The notes: generated from the letters alone by a model not told the origin. A DNA stretch of 58,446 nucleotides from Desulfatibacillum sp. (GCA_016342355.1 JAEINP010000034.1:1-58446); one strand, 5' to 3'; shown: positions 17,496-27,070, counted from the first letter of the stretch. Made by a program: numbers and translations.

Positions 17496-20306
17496 TTATT
17501 TCTCTGTCGGGGTTGTCGGTTTAGGCGAAGCCTCCTTGGGGGGTTTTTCTTTCCGGGTCTGTTTTTTGGCAGGCTCCGTGGTTGGGGCCGCAGGCGCTTT
17601 TTCCTGAGCCGCAGATTCCTCCAGGGGGGGAGCATTTTCCGAGACAGGAGTTTTATCCGGAACGGAAGATTTCTCCTGGTTAAGAGTCTTTTCCACGGCG
17701 ACTGTTTTTTCCGAGGGAGCCTGTTCCTCCTGGAATTTGAAGGAAGGAACGGTCTTGAAATGAAGGTCACGTTGGGGAAAGGGAATGTTGATGCTTCGTT
17801 CCCTGAAAAGCCGGTCGATTTCCATGCGCAACTCCGATTCCGTGAGCAAAAAGTAGTCCACATGGGACCAAAAGCGGAGCCTGAACATGAGAGCGCTGTC
17901 CCCGAAATCGGTAAACAAAACATCGGGCCTGGGTCTTTTATAGACTTTGGGATGTTTGTCGGCCACTTCCTGGAGGGTTTCCCGCACCAGGGCAACATTG
18001 GAGCCGTAGGCAACCCCCACGTAAATATTACGCCGTAGCTTGGGGTCCTTGAAACTCCAATTGGTGACCTGGTTGCTGATCAATTCGGAATTGGGGATGA
18101 TGAGGGAGGCGTTGTCGTATGTCTGGACCACGGTGGAACGCACATTGATTTTCCTTACCTCGCCCCATGTCCCGTTGATTTCCAAAATATCCCCCACCTG
18201 GATGGGGCGCTCGAACAAAAGAATCAGGCCGGACATGAAATTATTGAATATGGCCTGGAGCCCAAACCCCAACCCAATGCCCAAGGCCCCAAAAACCACA
18301 GCCAGGGAAGTGCCGCTCACCCCTAAAAGGGACAAGGCAAAAAGGATTCCAAAGGCCCAAATCAAATAGACAGCCAGGGTTGTGAGGGATTCCTGGAATC
18401 CAGGTTCCAGGCCGCTTTCCGCCAAAAAACGATGGCGGAACACATTGCCGAAAACCCGGGCAAAGGCATGGGTGCACCACAGGACAAGGCTGCCGTACAC
18501 CAGGCCCAAAAGGCTCAGACGCAGGCTGCCTATGGCCGCTTCATAGCTGAGGATATCAAAAATGACTGCGAAAGCCTTACTGTCCACGCCCCAGGCCACA
18601 AAAAACAAGGAACAGGCAGCCAGAAACCAGCCCAGGAACCCCATTCTCATAGTGAGCCAGCGTCCAGGCCGGGATTCTTTGCTTTGATCCTCCTGCAGGG
18701 ATTTCTCGTATTCCTTGATGTGGGCCCGCCATTCATGCAACACGCCAAAAGCCGTGCCAGCTCCCAATAAAACCCATATGGTCAGGCCCCAGGAAGCCAG
18801 CCAGTACTGGGCAAAATATCCATAAGACCGGAAATCCGCCACCAGGGCCACCAGACCGATGGTCAGGCCCGCAAGTGATAGCACCTTTGCCACAATATTA
18901 TGACCTTCGGTTCGAAGGGGCCAATGCCAGCACAGGCTGGCCCAAACCAATATCACCAGGGATATCAACATCCTGCATATCAATGTCAGGCTGCCTTCCG
19001 TGCCCAGGCCCCACCAAAACACAGCCCATGCCATGATGAAATACTTGAGAATGTGGGCTAACTTGGAAAACCAGGCAAAGGGGATGGATATGGCAAGCAG
19101 TTCAGGAGCCATCCGTGCCAGGGTGATGGCTGTTCCGGAAACAAGCCATGCCATGAGAACAGCATTGAGGGCTCTCAGAAAAGTGACCGAGGGCCAGGAT
19201 GCATTGAATTTTTCATACCCGTACAGGAACAGGACAAGAAGCACCAGGCTAATGCACTGCTTGACCAACCCCATGGCAGTCCAGCTCCATTTCTGGGTTT
19301 CCCTGTTGATTAGACTTTCCTGGCTGCGCACAAGGGTAAGTACCTTGCGGGAGAAGACATCGACAACTCCCAAGAGAAAGAAAAATAGAAATACGGTGAG
19401 CCAGGAATATTGTGTTCCGGCAAGGGCTGTTTCGTTCCAATATTGGAGACTCAAGGGAAGGGAGGCTTTTTGCCCCAGTTTGCCAAATTCTGTGACCAGC
19501 GATTGGGGTTTGAGTGAGATCCAAAAGCCGGGAGTTTTCTCGAAAACATCCGTATTCTTTTTAAGGGCCACTCTTTCGTCCAGCCTTCGGGAAAAGGACG
19601 CAAAGGCCTTGTTGATTTCCTCCAGGGCCGCTATGCGGGTTTGATAAATACTTTCGGCCTCCCCCAGCACGGCTCGCAGGGCAGCGAGCTTTTCCAGGAG
19701 AACATCCACTTTTCCCAAAGGAGGGGCCTGGGTTCCGGCGGCCGGCTTCTCTTGGACCTGGGTAGATAGGGTTTGACGCTGTTCCCCCCACCTTTGCAGG
19801 TGATCCTCAACCTGTTTTCTCGCTGCAGAGTACTTGCTGAGTTCTGTGCCCAGATCCTTCAACCGCGAGGCGATGCTGGAAGACGCCTGCCTTTTGCCAA
19901 CAATCAGCTTTTGCAGTTCGTTGATGGGGGCTTCTCCCAACAAAAGCACCTGCTCATAGGCTGCCAGTTGAAGGCGAAAGGAACTAAGCTCCGACTGAAA
20001 GGAGGACTCCAGGCCCTTGATAGACTTTAAACGTTCTTCGTAGGTTTTTGTATTCTCCTGGACTTCGGCCTGGCTTTTTCCGATGGTTTCAAGCATTTCA
20101 TTATAGATAGCCGGTTTTGCCGCAAGGGGCGCCACAGAAGAAGGCACAGGGGTGGTTGTGGGTGACACTGCAGGGGCAGTCTCGGAAGAGCCTGCAGAAG
20201 CGGCCCTTAGTTTCGGATCGGCAAAGGAGAGCCCGGACATAATTATCACCGCCGCGCATATCATGCACGGCAGTCTGAATATTTTTATTAAGCGGATGGA
20301 TTTCAT
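17496..20306 (-). CDS. Large MscS-family mechanosensitive channel (MscK/YbdG-like architecture)
   Basis: A ~936-residue inner-membrane channel that should release solutes on hypo-osmotic shock. A signal peptide (MKSIRLIKIFRLPCMICAAV, cleavage near SFA-DP) leads a periplasmic coiled-coil region (to about 310), followed by about ten membrane segments (310-680) and the MscS core: pore helix SLAVVFGALGIGLGFGLQ near 680, FERPIQVGDILEING, then the cytoplasmic beta/alpha vestibule to about 860. The last ~75 residues are low-complexity, rich in Pro, Lys and Glu. I chose ATG 20306 because the signal peptide begins there; an in-frame ATG at 20354 overlaps the corA stop but has no ribosome site. It follows corA with only 38 bases between and is probably cotranscribed. 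Confidence 0.88.
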   Translation of the reverse strand: MKSIRLIKIFRLPCMICAAVIIMSGLSFADPKLRAASAGSSETAPAVSPTTTPVPSSVAPLAAKPAIYNEMLETIGKSQAEVQENTKTYEERLKSIKGLESSFQSELSSFRLQLAAYEQVLLLGEAPINELQKLIVGKRQASSSIASRLKDLGTELSKYSAARKQVEDHLQRWGEQRQTLSTQVQEKPAAGTQAPPLGKVDVLLEKLAALRAVLGEAESIYQTRIAALEEINKAFASFSRRLDERVALKKNTDVFEKTPGFWISLKPQSLVTEFGKLGQKASLPLSLQYWNETALAGTQYSWLTVFLFFFLLGVVDVFSRKVLTLVRSQESLINRETQKWSWTAMGLVKQCISLVLLVLFLYGYEKFNASWPSVTFLRALNAVLMAWLVSGTAITLARMAPELLAISIPFAWFSKLAHILKYFIMAWAVFWWGLGTEGSLTLICRMLISLVILVWASLCWHWPLRTEGHNIVAKVLSLAGLTIGLVALVADFRSYGYFAQYWLASWGLTIWVLLGAGTAFGVLHEWRAHIKEYEKSLQEDQSKESRPGRWLTMRMGFLGWFLAACSLFFVAWGVDSKAFAVIFDILSYEAAIGSLRLSLLGLVYGSLVLWCTHAFARVFGNVFRHRFLAESGLEPGFQESLTTLAVYLIWAFGILFALSLLGVSGTSLAVVFGALGIGLGFGLQAIFNNFMSGLILLFERPIQVGDILEINGTWGEVRKINVRSTVVQTYDNASLIIPNSELISNQVTNWSFKDPKLRRNIYVGVAYGSNVALVRETLQEVADKHPKVYKRPRPDVLFTDFGDSALMFRLRFWSHVDYFLLTESELRMEIDRLFRERSINIPFPQRDLHFKTVPSFKFQEEQAPSEKTVAVEKTLNQEKSSVPDKTPVSENAPPLEESAAQEKAPAAPTTEPAKKQTRKEKPPKEASPKPTTPTEK

Positions 20307-20344
20307 GCCCAACCCCGTTTGCAAAGGATTTCCAGGTTTACTGT

Positions 20345-21385
20345 TTATAACCATTTTTTACTTTTAAACCACCAGACCATGCCAATGCCCAGCCCCAGCA
20401 CCATGACCCAAAAAGCGGGATAGGCGCCCTTCCATTCCAACTCGGGCATATACTTGAAATTCATGCCATAAATGCCAGCCAGAAAAGTCAGGGGGATGAA
20501 AATGGTTGCAATGACGGTCAGGACCCGCATGACATCGTTCAGCTTGTTGCTCATGCTGGAAAGGTGGATGTCCTGGATGCTTGTAAGCATTTCCCGGAAA
20601 TTTTCCACGGTGTCGGCAATCTGGATAGCATGGTCCAGGACATCCCGGTAAAACACGGCAATATCCCCACTGATAAGCCCGGAATCAACACGCTGCATTT
20701 TGCCCATCATTTCCCGTAGCGGCCATACGGCCTTCCGCAGGCGAAACACCTCCCCTTTCAGGGAGTGAATCCCCTGGAGGGTTTCCGCAAAAGGATCTTC
20801 CAGCACGCTTTCCTGAAGCTCCACCAGCCTTTCATTGATGGATTCCATCACATGATAATTGCTGTCCACCACTGTGTCCATCAAGGCATAGTACAAATAT
20901 CCGGCGCCCAGCTTACGAATACGGCCCTTGCCCCGGAGAAGGCGTTCCTTCACAGCGTCAAACAGGGTGCTTTCGTATTCCTGGAATGAAATCACATATT
21001 CCGGTCCCAGAATCAGGCTGATTTGCTCGTCGTGGGGATGCTGGGCGCGCATGACCACAAACAGGTAGTCCACATAATCCTCCACCTTGGGTCTTTGGAG
21101 GGTATGGGCCACGTCCTCCAGCACCAGGGGGTGGAGGTTGCAGGTTTTTCCCAGTTCTTCGATGATGGACAGGTCATGGACCCCAGCTACCTGAACCCAG
21201 GTGACTGTTCCGTCTTCCTTCGGCAACAGGGGGGTGACATCCCCAAGGTCTCCGGTTATTACCTCTGCATTTTCCGCATTGTACCGGATTACAGTGGCAG
21301 TGGCTTTTTCAGCCTTTTCCTCCCCCACATAAATCAGGGTTCCGGGGGGAAGCCCGGCTTTGTGCGATGAACGGTTCTTCTGCAT
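20345..21385 (-). CDS. corA: CorA-type magnesium/cobalt transporter
   Basis: A 346-residue pentameric Mg2+/Co2+ channel. The N-terminal ~270 residues form the cytoplasmic funnel with the long stalk helix; the end carries two membrane helices with the family signature YGMNFKYMPEL (GMN) between them, then a Lys-rich cytoplasmic end (WWFKSKKWL). I prefer ATG 21385, which has GGAAGGCGG upstream and begins MQKNRSSHKAGLPPG, as in related CorA proteins; an upstream ATG at 21445 lacks a ribosome site. The pair corA-mscS suggests joint handling of ionic and osmotic balance. Confidence 0.92.
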   Translation of the reverse strand: MQKNRSSHKAGLPPGTLIYVGEEKAEKATATVIRYNAENAEVITGDLGDVTPLLPKEDGTVTWVQVAGVHDLSIIEELGKTCNLHPLVLEDVAHTLQRPKVEDYVDYLFVVMRAQHPHDEQISLILGPEYVISFQEYESTLFDAVKERLLRGKGRIRKLGAGYLYYALMDTVVDSNYHVMESINERLVELQESVLEDPFAETLQGIHSLKGEVFRLRKAVWPLREMMGKMQRVDSGLISGDIAVFYRDVLDHAIQIADTVENFREMLTSIQDIHLSSMSNKLNDVMRVLTVIATIFIPLTFLAGIYGMNFKYMPELEWKGAYPAFWVMVLGLGIGMVWWFKSKKWL

Positions 21386-21448
21386 GGCGTTCCGCCTTCC
21401 AGGACGTATAACCTGTCTCAAAATTCCGGAAACAGGTGAAATCATTTT

Positions 21449-21467
21449 ATTTCATCATAAATGAAAT
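21449..21467 (-). promoter_or_regulatory. Perfect inverted repeat upstream of corA
   Basis: ATTTCAT (21449-21455) and ATGAAAT (21461-21467) flank CATAA, 64 bases before the preferred corA start. It could be an operator or part of the promoter; no regulator is encoded nearby. Confidence 0.35.
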
Positions 21468-21603
21468 GGGCTCTGTTTGATATATAGTCAAGAAAAGCAA
21501 CCGCGGGCAAGGTAAAAATCAGGAAAAGATATGGGATAGGGAAGCCCCTGCCGCAAAGGAAAGGGCTCCCCAACAGAAAAGATGGGTCCAAGCCTATGTT
21601 AGA

Positions 21604-23166
21604 TCAGAATTTGGTGGGCCAATTGGCCAGCTTGTGTTCGCCAATGCCGCCGGTTCTGGAATCCAGGCAGACATCCAGGGCCTTGTGAATGTATTCCCTG
21701 GTCTGGGTGGGATCGATAATATCATGGATGCTGTGCATGCCCGCTGCTCCATAAGGAGAGGAGTCATCCACCATGGTTTGCACCATCTCGTCCCATTTCG
21801 CCTTATCCTGCTCGGTTTTGGGCGCTTTACCTCCGAACACCACATTGGCCGCGATCTCCGGGTCCACAAAACTCATTTCTGCGGTGGGCCAGGCCACCAG
21901 AAAATCGGCCCCGCACCCGGAGCCGCACATGTTCCAAAAAGCCATGCCGTAGGTTTTACGCACAATGACGGCGATCTTGGGCACGGTCACCAGGGCCAGG
22001 GCGTTCATGTAATTCATGACCCGTGCCGCCACCCGGCCGCGTTCGGCCTTGGCGCCAACCAGAAATCCCGGAATGTCGTGCATGAAAACCAAGGGTATGT
22101 TGAAGGAGTCGCACAGGCATAAAAAGCTGATGACCTTGTCGATTCCGTCGCAATCCATGGCCCCGGCCTGAAAAGAAGGCTGGTTGGCCACCATGCCCAC
22201 CACCCGGCCCTTGACGCGGCCCAGAGTTGTGATCACGGTTTTACCGAAATCCGCCTTGATGGGGAACAAGCTGTCCTTGTCCACAATGCATTTGAGAATC
22301 TTGTGCATGTCGTAGGTGCGATTGCGCTTTTCGGGCAACAAATCCAGGATGGTGTCCATTTCATCCCCGGAACCCTCGGGCGTTGGCGCCATGGGCGGAA
22401 GTTCATTGTTGTGGGAGGGCATATAGGACAAAAACTTGCTGATAATGTTAAAACAGTCCTCTTCGTTCTCCGCCACTGCGTCAGCCATGCCCGTTATCCG
22501 GGAGTGTACCTGCCATCCCCCCAGTTCCTCGTCCGTCACCTTCTCACCCAAGGCGATTTCCAATACTCTGGGGCCGGAAACGCCCATGCCGCTTCCCTTG
22601 ACCTGCACTACAAAATCCGCAAGACAAGCCATCCATGTGGGCATGCCGTAACACTCGCCCATGACGCCTGTCACCATGGGAGACTGGCGCACCCGGCTCA
22701 TGGCCCACAAAAAGGTTTCCATCCCCCCGCCGCCTACGGACGCAAGCCCCCTGGCGCCCATGATGTCGGGCATGCGGGCTCCGCCTGATTCACCCAAATA
22801 AATGAGAGGATGGCCGCGCCTGGCGGACATGATCTTTAATTCGGTTTCCTTTTTCCCCGCCACACGGCTGGTGGTCGCCGCCAGCACCGTAAAATCATTG
22901 GCCAGAACGATCACCCGGCGTCCACCTATCTTGCCATATCCGGCGATCTTGCTGTCCGCGGGAGTCTTGTCTTCCATGCCCGGCATGTCCGAATGGTTGA
23001 ACATGCCCACTTCCAAAAAGGAATCCTTGTCCAAAAGATTAGCAATACGCTCCCGGGCGCTTAAGCGGCCCTTGGCATGCTGCTTGGCGACCTTGTCCGG
23101 CCCTCCCATGGCCAGGGCCTGTTTACGTTTTTGAACCAGTTTTTCCATTTCCTTTTCAAAAGCCAT
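21604..23166 (-). CDS. Acyl-CoA carboxylase carboxyltransferase subunit (propionyl-/methylmalonyl-CoA type)
   Basis: A 520-residue enzyme of the crotonase-fold carboxyltransferase family, which moves CO2 between carboxybiotin and an acyl-CoA. Family blocks are GRLSARERI near residue 50, LGESGGARMPDI near 135, the C-terminal oxyanion-hole block DIPGFLVGAKAERGRVAARV, and CGSGCGADFLVAWPTAEMS. It could be PccB, MmdA or a branched acyl-CoA carboxylase. No biotin carboxylase, biotin carrier or decarboxylase membrane subunit lies near, so the partner must be encoded elsewhere. In alkane- and propionate-using sulfate reducers this activity links methylmalonyl-CoA to propionyl-CoA. AGGAGG precedes the ATG and a TetR-type palindrome lies 58 bases upstream. 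Confidence 0.9.
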   Translation of the reverse strand: MAFEKEMEKLVQKRKQALAMGGPDKVAKQHAKGRLSARERIANLLDKDSFLEVGMFNHSDMPGMEDKTPADSKIAGYGKIGGRRVIVLANDFTVLAATTSRVAGKKETELKIMSARRGHPLIYLGESGGARMPDIMGARGLASVGGGGMETFLWAMSRVRQSPMVTGVMGECYGMPTWMACLADFVVQVKGSGMGVSGPRVLEIALGEKVTDEELGGWQVHSRITGMADAVAENEEDCFNIISKFLSYMPSHNNELPPMAPTPEGSGDEMDTILDLLPEKRNRTYDMHKILKCIVDKDSLFPIKADFGKTVITTLGRVKGRVVGMVANQPSFQAGAMDCDGIDKVISFLCLCDSFNIPLVFMHDIPGFLVGAKAERGRVAARVMNYMNALALVTVPKIAVIVRKTYGMAFWNMCGSGCGADFLVAWPTAEMSFVDPEIAANVVFGGKAPKTEQDKAKWDEMVQTMVDDSSPYGAAGMHSIHDIIDPTQTREYIHKALDVCLDSRTGGIGEHKLANWPTKF

Positions 23167-23223
23167 GGGGTGTTCCTCCTGGAAAATATTCGGGTTATAT
23201 GGAGATATTTCAATGTAAAATTT

Positions 23224-23239
23224 CCGAACGATCGCTCGG
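23224..23239 (-). promoter_or_regulatory. TetR/AcrR-type operator-like palindrome before the carboxyltransferase
   Basis: CCGAACGATCGCTCGG is a 16-base palindrome with one mismatched pair. It resembles operators of TetR-family regulators of acyl-CoA and fatty-acid metabolism (CGAACG-n-CGTTCG type), and lies 58 bases upstream of the gene start. The regulator is not in this window, unless CecR or an unseen protein binds here. Confidence 0.55.
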
Positions 23240-23346
23240 TTTGCTAAACATACCAGATCAAATCCGGGATGTAAATGCTTCCAGGCGTGTTCTTGAAAAT
23301 ATCTGATCGATGCAAGGCAGCGCCACTGGACCGCTGGATGGTTGCT

Positions 23347-23378
23347 CCTGGAAAGTGGAGATAAACTCCACAGTCAGG
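23347..23378. other. Small hairpin in the carboxyltransferase-antiporter spacing region
   Basis: GTGGAG (23355-23360) pairs with CTCCAC (23366-23371), with outer CCTG/CAGG pairs (23347-23350 and 23375-23378). No T-run on either strand. The rest of 23240-23468 shows no gene; this gap separates two minus-strand genes and probably holds the carboxyltransferase promoter. Confidence 0.3.
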
Positions 23379-23468
23379 ATCTCTCACCGCAGTTTCAATT
23401 CACAAAGGGTAGTGTATTCAATCAGGTTGAGATTGGTTTCGACTGAGTGACGAAAAGTTGGTTGAAAA

Positions 23469-24716
23469 TCAGCAAACGGATTTGGGTTTATTGGCGGACT
23501 GGACCAGGCTTTTGATGCTTAGTCCCTGGACCAGAATGGAGAAGACCACCACGGCATAGGTCATGGTGAGGATGAGCTCCCGGTTGCATTCCTTGGGCAG
23601 GGAAAGGGCCAGGGCTACGGATATGCCGCCCCGGAGGCCTCCCCAGGTCATGATGGAGATGGCTTTGGGGGCGAATGGCCGCCAATTGCGCAGGATCATC
23701 ACCGGTCCGCCCACGCTCATGAGCCGGGCCAGGAGCACCACGGGAATGGCCAGAATCCCGGCCAGCATAAATTGTCCCTTGAAGGACAATATAAAAACCT
23801 CCAGGCCGATGAGCACGAACAACAGGGCGTTAAGGATTTCATCCACCAGTTCCCAGAAGGTGTCCAGGTTCTGCACGGTAAGGGGCGACATGGCAAGGCG
23901 TCTGCCGTGATTGCCGATGAGCAGGCCCGACACAACCATGGCGATGGGACCTGAAATATGCAGAGCGTGAGCCAGGGCATAGCCTCCCAAGACCAGGGCC
24001 AGAGTAATGAGGACCTCCACCTGGTAGTTGTTGATGGAGGAAAGGAGCTTAAAAGCCACATATCCGGCCACTAAGCCAAAAAGAATTCCTCCCAACACCT
24101 CAATGCCGAACAGGGCCGCCACATGTGCTGCCGAAACATGGCCCGGGCCCGTGGCGATTTCCAACAGCACCAGAAAGACCACGACGCCGATGCCGTCATT
24201 GAACAGGGATTCCCCGGCGATTTTGGTTTCCAGGGTTTTGGGGGCGCCGGCCTTTTTCAGGATGGCCAAAACCGCGATGGGATCAGTAGGAGATATGAGG
24301 GCGCCGAACAAAAGGCAATCCACAAAACGAAGCTCCATGCCCAAAAAAGGTGCGCCAGCGTATACGGCTCCGCCCACCAGAAAGGTGGAGGCCAGGACGC
24401 CCAAGGTGGCGAAAACAGTGATTTCCAGTTTCTGGGCAGCCAGGTCGTCCAGGTTCACATGGAGGGCTCCGGCGAAAAGAAGAAGCCCCAGCATGCCGTC
24501 CAGGAGAACAGTGGAAAAATTGATTCCGCTTACCAGTTGGTCCGCGTAGTGCGCCACGGGCAGACCAAAGGCTTCCAGGAGGATCAGGATCAGGGACGTC
24601 ATGAGGGAAAGGAACATGAGCCCGATGGTCATGGGGATTTTTAAAAAACGGTGGTTGATATAGGCAAAGGCCGCTGCCATGCAAATGAGGATGGCGATGG
24701 TGTTCAAGGTGTTCAT
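23469..24716 (-). CDS. Na+/H+ antiporter, CPA1 (NhaP-like) family
   Basis: A 415-residue inner-membrane exchanger with about 12 hydrophobic segments. The ion-binding signatures of CPA1 are present: [19 protein letters not shown] near residues 140-160 (T-D-P unwound helix) and [12 protein letters not shown] near 170 (N-D motif), plus an Arg/Gly-rich late segment ([19 protein letters not shown]). It probably exports Na+ for proton uptake and so serves pH and salt balance. It lacks the long cytoplasmic tail of many NhaP proteins. GGAGAG precedes the ATG. It reads in the same direction as the carboxyltransferase but is separated from it by 302 bases. Confidence 0.9.
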   Translation of the reverse strand: MNTLNTIAILICMAAAFAYINHRFLKIPMTIGLMFLSLMTSLILILLEAFGLPVAHYADQLVSGINFSTVLLDGMLGLLLFAGALHVNLDDLAAQKLEITVFATLGVLASTFLVGGAVYAGAPFLGMELRFVDCLLFGALISPTDPIAVLAILKKAGAPKTLETKIAGESLFNDGIGVVVFLVLLEIATGPGHVSAAHVAALFGIEVLGGILFGLVAGYVAFKLLSSINNYQVEVLITLALVLGGYALAHALHISGPIAMVVSGLLIGNHGRRLAMSPLTVQNLDTFWELVDEILNALLFVLIGLEVFILSFKGQFMLAGILAIPVVLLARLMSVGGPVMILRNWRPFAPKAISIMTWGGLRGGISVALALSLPKECNRELILTMTYAVVVFSILVQGLSIKSLVQSANKPKSVC

Positions 24717-24851
24717 GGCAGTCTCTCCGGGGGCTTTCTTGGCCGGGATTGGGTGATATCGCCCAGCATTAAGGATCTAAAAAAGGACTCAAACTAAATT
24801 TGACTGACAAAATAGCATCAGCAGGGCCTGTAGGCAAGGCCCGCAGGTAGG

Positions 24852-24899
24852 ATGCAAAAAGAAAACCCGGGAAAGGCTGCCAAAGCAGTCTTTCCCGGG
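24852..24899 (-). terminator. Strong rho-independent terminator (minus strand)
   Basis: A 15-bp stem with one mismatch (arms 24866-24880 and 24885-24899, CCCGGGAAAG-type) and a four-base loop, followed on the minus strand by TTTTCTTTTTGC. It ends either the radical SAM transcript or the small RNA candidate. Confidence 0.75.
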
Positions 24900-24966
24900 C
24901 GTCCAACTGGGGTCTTCAAGGAGGAGGTCAGGGCCAACAGGCCTGACGACCCTTTGCCTTAAAGGG
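24852..24966 (-). ncRNA. Candidate structured small RNA with anti-Shine-Dalgarno segment
   Basis: Read on the minus strand this region has three consecutive hairpins and no good frame: a 6-bp stem (24950-24966), an 8-bp stem with one bulge (GTCAGG/CCTGAC, 24927-24947), then a single-stranded stretch CCTCCTCCTTGAAGACCCC (24909-24927), then a strong terminator. The C-rich stretch is complementary to AGGAGG ribosome binding sites. It could be an independent small RNA or the processed 3' end of the radical SAM transcript, whose stop is about 150 bases upstream. I could not identify a clear promoter. Confidence 0.35.
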
Positions 24967-25114
24967 CATGGAACTTCCATTGGCGCACCAATATGGAGCA
25001 ATACCCTTTACCCTTAACCCAATGTAGTTCCATGGGGCCATCCATATCATGGGTTTATTGAATTAGCAACGTTAAATATCAAAAAGTGGCTGAAACCTTG
25101 TTATAAAAGGAAAT

Positions 25115-26635
25115 CTAAGCGACACCCTGGGCTTTTATCATCTGGCGTGTGATTTTGTGGAAATGGTGCCCCACAATGGAAAACTTGACTGCCTCGGAAA
25201 AAGTACTCCGGTTTTTCACAAACCGGGTGGTTATGAATTTCAGGTATTGATACCCATAAGGAGTAAAAGGCTGGCGGGCAAGGGAGCGCACCAGCATCAT
25301 GATTTCGCTGAAATGGATCTTCCGCATGGAGAGCACTGGGTCTCCCACGTTGTCCAGAAGTTTGCTGCACCGCGCAAAATAGTTTTTCAAATTCTTGTCA
25401 TAAATAGTGGACATGAGCCGGGTATAGGATTCCGCCAGGGTGGTCACGTCCATTTTGGTCTTGAAATTAGCCGTCAGGCTGTGGGTGTTGTTGCCGTCAC
25501 TGACCCTCAAAAGTCGCCCTTCCCGCTCCAGGCGGCTGTGGAGTTCGGTGCCGGGCAGGGCCGTAAGGATGCCCACCATGGCCTGGGGGATGCCGGTTTG
25601 CTGGATAAAGGCCACCTGACGTTCCACAATATCTTCGGTGTCGGAATCAAATCCCAGAATAAACCCGGCCATGACCTCGATGCCGTATTCCTGGATTTTT
25701 TTTACAGCCTGGGCCATATCACATTTTAAATTCTGGGTTTTTCCGGTTTCCTTCAGCCCTTCGGCCGAGGGAGTTTCTATGCCGATGAAGACCTCGTTGA
25801 ATCCGGCGTCGGACATGCCCTGGAGCAGGGCGTCATCATCCGCCAGGTTGATGCTGGCCTCCGTAAAGAATCGGAACGGGTAGTTCCGGTCCTTTTGCCA
25901 TTGGGTGACCGCGGGAAGGAGTTCGGTTTTTACCCGGCGTTTGTTTCCGATGAAATTGTCATCCACAATAAAGAGGGGGCCTTGCCATCCCAGGTCAGTG
26001 AGGGCCTGGAGTTCCCGAACCATATTCGGTGCTGATTTAAGGCGAGGCTTGTTACCGTAAACCTTCCAGATGTCGCAGAATTCACAATTGAAGGGGCATC
26101 CTCGGGAGTACTGGACGCTCATGGAGGCGTAATGCTTCATTTTCAAAAGATCAAACCGGGGCACCGGAGTCTGGTCCAGGGAGGGCTTTTCCGGCGGTAA
26201 ATAGACCTTTTTTGCCTCGCCCGCCTGGAAATCCTCCAGGAATCCTGCAAAGGTGTTTTCCACCTCGCCCAGGACAAAATGATCCACCCCGGAAATCCCC
26301 TCGTGCCCGGTGGTTGCGTATGGCCCGCCTGCAATGACGGGTTTGCCTGCGGCATGGCACATTGCCACCACTTCGTCAAAGGAATCCTTTTGGATGATCA
26401 TGGCCGAAACAAAAACAGCGTCCGCCCATTCCAGATCCTTTTTTCTGAGCTTTTCAATGTTCAAATCAATCAACCTGAGATTGATGGATTTGGGAAAAAG
26501 GGCGGCCAGGGTGATCAGGCCCAGGGGCGGCATGGAACTTTTTTTGCGGATGAACTGCAAAGCGTGCTTGAAACTCCAATATGTATTGTCCGGTACCTTG
26601 GGGTAAACCAATAAGGCGTTGGTAAGTTTGTTCAT
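25115..26635 (-). CDS. B12-binding-domain radical SAM protein (DUF4070 type)
   Basis: A 506-residue radical S-adenosylmethionine enzyme. The N-terminus (about 1-150) is a cobalamin-binding Rossmann-like domain (LLVYPKVPDNTYWSFKHAL, VIAGGPYATTGHEGI). The SAM-cluster motif GCPFNCEFCDIW has Cys180, Cys184 and Cys187 as CX3CX2C. The C-terminal third fits DUF4070. This class includes cobalamin-dependent methylases, such as those acting on hopanoids, but the N-terminal sequence fits a wider uncharacterised group, so the substrate is open. I chose ATG 26635, which follows GGGAG and starts MNKLTNALLVYP, over an in-frame codon at 26659. It is transcribed divergently from merR. Confidence 0.85.
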   Translation of the reverse strand: MNKLTNALLVYPKVPDNTYWSFKHALQFIRKKSSMPPLGLITLAALFPKSINLRLIDLNIEKLRKKDLEWADAVFVSAMIIQKDSFDEVVAMCHAAGKPVIAGGPYATTGHEGISGVDHFVLGEVENTFAGFLEDFQAGEAKKVYLPPEKPSLDQTPVPRFDLLKMKHYASMSVQYSRGCPFNCEFCDIWKVYGNKPRLKSAPNMVRELQALTDLGWQGPLFIVDDNFIGNKRRVKTELLPAVTQWQKDRNYPFRFFTEASINLADDDALLQGMSDAGFNEVFIGIETPSAEGLKETGKTQNLKCDMAQAVKKIQEYGIEVMAGFILGFDSDTEDIVERQVAFIQQTGIPQAMVGILTALPGTELHSRLEREGRLLRVSDGNNTHSLTANFKTKMDVTTLAESYTRLMSTIYDKNLKNYFARCSKLLDNVGDPVLSMRKIHFSEIMMLVRSLARQPFTPYGYQYLKFITTRFVKNRSTFSEAVKFSIVGHHFHKITRQMIKAQGVA

Positions 26636-26958
26636 GGCGAAAACTCCCGTTGTTCTCAAAAAGGAATAAAATGTTTCCCGTGCTTGGAAACAAGATAAGC
26701 GACAATTTTTCTCGTGTACAGCCCTTGGCTATCCTTTTACATTTGTTTTACATGGAAGGCGTATCTCACAAGATGATGATGCGTAATAGTTCATTATTTA
26801 ATGTTTTTTTTATGCTTTTAATAATTTTGATCCGTTGAAGTTCTGAACCATCTTCAAGAAGGTGAAAAGGTTAAATATAAGTATGTATCATTACTACACA
26901 ATATATAGATAACAGGACAATTATACAGGATATTTTTCATGAATGCTGATTTCATTGC

Positions 26959-26988
26959 TTGACAGAACAGCCTGCGGGACCTTAAACT
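26959..26988 (+). promoter_or_regulatory. Putative promoter of the MerR-family gene
   Basis: TTGACA (26959-26964, perfect -35) and TAAACT (26983-26988) are 18 bases apart, giving a start near 26995 and a ~75-base leader. The AT-rich region 26700-26950 between the divergent genes holds no other clear site or gene. Confidence 0.5.
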
Positions 26989-27070
26989 GTTCCCAGTGAT
27001 CAACAATCAGCATTCCAACCTTTTTGCCTCTGTTCTATCTATTCTCAAACACCAATTTGGAGAAGCACCG

